Assembly (NCBI GenBank): GCA_958404085.1
Contig: CATXZX010000057.1
Span: 1 to 8,132, forward strand
Direction: 5' to 3'
Source: an uncultured Prevotellaceae bacterium
Lineage (GTDB): Bacteria; Bacteroidota; Bacteroidia; Bacteroidales; Bacteroidaceae
DNA: 8,132 bases
Shown: positions 6,832-8,132 of the stretch, piece after piece
How the letters are laid out: the number at the start of each line of letters is the position of its first letter
How positions within the stretch are numbered: position 1 is the stretch's first letter
The notes under the pieces: generated by a model
The model's input: the letters and a program-made list of their open reading frames with translations, nothing else
What the model was told of the DNA's origin: nothing
The model's database searches: none
Program-made: the position numbers and the translations under genes

Positions 6832-6998
6832 ATTTCGTTTCTTTCTATTGTTACTACTTATTGTTTTTTATCAAAGCACATGCAAGCCGAGCACAATGTC
6901 TGTCAAGTTTGCTTGAACAGAGTTGCCGAAGCGCAGTCGTTATTCTGTAAAGAACGATGTTGTTTTATGATTGCGGATTACGAATCTTTATATTCAAC
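6756..6998 (-). repeat. Leader + gp25 5' end repeat, copy B (remnant)
   Basis: Copy B lies between cargo 2 and cargo 1. It carries the same conserved blocks as copy A in the same order, plus about 50 extra bases (about 6890-6939) that include the short inverted repeat TCAAG-TTTG-CTTGA. The ATG codons of the two copies are 1500 bp apart. The region of similarity begins some 40 bases after the cargo 2 stop, near ATAAAGATT, which aligns with the stop codon region of cargo 1 in copy A. Confidence 0.8.
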
Positions 6999-7035
6999 AA
7001 TCAATGGATGGCATATCCAACATGACGGGATTATG
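6832..7035 (-). promoter_or_regulatory. Intergenic leader downstream of cargo 2
   Basis: These 204 bases lie between the cargo 2 stop and the gp25 remnant start and hold the leader part of copy B. I find no convincing promoter consensus, tRNA or terminator. The only structures are a short TCAAG/CTTGA stem near 6904-6917 and a weak GGAT/ATCC stem near 7006-7018. The A-rich block before the remnant ATG matches the one before intact gp25. Confidence 0.35.
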
Positions 7036-8132
7036 CTACATTCTTAAAAACAACAAACTACTCAGTTTCATTATATCAATGCTTTTTTTCATATATATAA
7101 TGCGTTTTATATAATCACTAATACTGTTTTCTCGTAGCAAGTTCGACATCTTGCCAAATTCATCAAATGATGAAACATCAGCAGATTTTCCTTTTATTCC
7201 ATTTGAAGTCAAAAAACTCATTGAGTCTAATTCCTTTTCAAAATTAGTAAGCCCTTTTGCTTTCGCATAATGTTTCATCGCATTTATTTGATAATTGTAA
7301 CGGGAACCAAATGCAACGATTGATTTTCCCCATCCTAAAGCCTCACTGAATAAGCCTTCACCACCTGCTACAATCAAACCTTCTTGTGGCATTTTTTTTA
7401 TCATATGATGCAAAAGTTCTCCATCCAATCTTTCAATTAGCAAAACATTATTCGTACTTGTTTCCTGCTCTTGACCTTTTCCTAATAATAGGACTTTGTC
7501 ATATCCTGTATTGCTTCTCCATTGTTCTACAATTCCTATTGATGGTCTGTTACTCCCATCTCCTTCAAGCCTTACATTGATTATAGCAATTTTCGGCAAT
7601 AAGGTTCTGCAAGATTTAAACTCCTCTTCTTCTATCCCTAAAAATGTTATTAGGTTATTAGGTATTTCTTTTTCATAATTTTTTTCGTCTGTTTCAAAAG
7701 GGAGAATCAATCCAGTACTTTCTCCATCATCTGTAGCTTTCATGGTCGTGATCATTAACCCAATTAAGTCTGTGCCCATTTCTCCTAAGAAAGTAAATTT
7801 AGGATCTTTTCCCCGAGTTAGTATAGAAAGGATATCAGGTACAGGAGATTGTATCTCCCATTCAGATTGAGGAACTTTAATATTTCCCCTTGTTTCAATA
7901 GCAGGAGTACCATTATTATTAGTATCATTAGTACCAATTGTCTCAATTTGCTCAAAACCTGTTTCTTTCATTCGTTTGGCTTTTTCTTTAGCTTCATTAC
8001 AATTTTGTATTGTTCCTATTTTCTTTATATCCCCTATACCCAACGGTTGTTTGTATTGACTTAAGATAGAAGCAAAATTATTGAGCATACCTATATCACC
8101 CCAACCATCAGCTAAGACATGAGTATATACCT
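7036..8132 (-). CDS. Candidate cargo 2, GT-B glycosyltransferase-like, 5' end beyond window
   Basis: The frame is open to the right edge: 14 complete codons (VYTHVLADGWGDIG) precede the internal ATG at 8088, so that ATG is not the true start. In all 364 residues are visible, ending at TAG 7036. Near the beginning, LADGWGDIG (6-14) looks like the N-terminal glycine loop of GT-B glycosyltransferases ('DxxGDIG'). KVLLLGKG (212-219) is a likely strand and loop of the second Rossmann domain, and IVAGGEGLFSEALGWGKSIV (253-272) fits the GT-B C-terminal donor-site pattern 'xxGGEGxxxEALxxGKPxv'. A Thr/Asn-rich stretch near visible residues 66-75 may be a linker. The donor sugar and target cannot be read. 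The gene is AT-rich and sits upstream of the gp25 leader like cargo 1, so an effector role is plausible. Its N-terminus, where a cargo leader would lie, is outside the window. An ordinary accessory glycosyltransferase is the alternative. Confidence 0.5.
   Translation of the reverse strand, partial: VYTHVLADGWGDIGMLNNFASILSQYKQPLGIGDIKKIGTIQNCNEAKEKAKRMKETGFEQIETIGTNDTNNNGTPAIETRGNIKVPQSEWEIQSPVPDILSILTRGKDPKFTFLGEMGTDLIGLMITTMKATDDGESTGLILPFETDEKNYEKEIPNNLITFLGIEEEEFKSCRTLLPKIAIINVRLEGDGSNRPSIGIVEQWRSNTGYDKVLLLGKGQEQETSTNNVLLIERLDGELLHHMIKKMPQEGLIVAGGEGLFSEALGWGKSIVAFGSRYNYQINAMKHYAKAKGLTNFEKELDSMSFLTSNGIKGKSADVSSFDEFGKMSNLLRENSISDYIKRIIYMKKSIDIMKLSSLLFLRM

Noticed and set aside
6602..6916. 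Plus-strand frames over the gp25 remnant
   Set aside because: They run antisense to the remnant and its leader, include the homopolymer, and give no sensible protein.
1..8132. CRISPR array, tRNA or rRNA genes, insertion sequence with transposase
   Set aside because: No regularly spaced repeats, cloverleaf-like sequence, or transposase-like frame was seen on either strand.

Overview
All recognisable genes lie on the minus strand, so the transcript reads right to left. The layout suggests a Bacteroidota genome, probably a gut Bacteroidales. Shine-Dalgarno sites are weak or absent, short A-rich leaders precede the starts, and the baseplate genes resemble those of Bacteroidota contractile injection systems. 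The assignment rests on sequence read by eye; no database was searched.

Left part (1-5331): a compact, GC-rich structural operon with gaps of only 3-12 bases. In transcription order it holds a gp25/GPW-family baseplate wedge protein (5331-4918), a 1081-residue baseplate-J/gp6-like wedge protein (4913-1668), a 191-residue two-part accessory protein (1655-1080), and a second J/gp6-like (Afp12-type) protein that runs off the left edge (1076-1). Together these are the baseplate wedge module of a contractile phage-tail-like machine. An extracellular contractile injection system (eCIS) fits best, because no T6SS-specific or phage head genes are visible.

Right part (5435-8132): AT-rich sequence with two larger ORFs directly upstream of gp25. 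Cargo candidate 1 (6619-5435) has an N-terminal tail ending in VIQR, like the leaders of Bacteroidota eCIS cargo, and an unassigned C-terminal domain with a possible Cys/His/acid set. Cargo candidate 2 (from beyond 8132 to 7036) is open at its 5' end and carries motifs suggesting a GT-B glycosyltransferase fold.

The most striking structure lies between the two cargo genes. A remnant of a second gp25 gene (6831 to about 6757) is preceded by a diverged copy of the leader that precedes the intact gp25. Cargo 1 is thus flanked by two imperfect direct copies of 'leader + gp25 5' end' whose ATG codons are 1500 bp apart. The remnant breaks off at a nine-C tract (minus strand) and is followed by a 31-codon orphan ORF containing a perfect 9-bp-stem hairpin. 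I read this as the scar of cargo exchange or insertion at a variable slot upstream of gp25.
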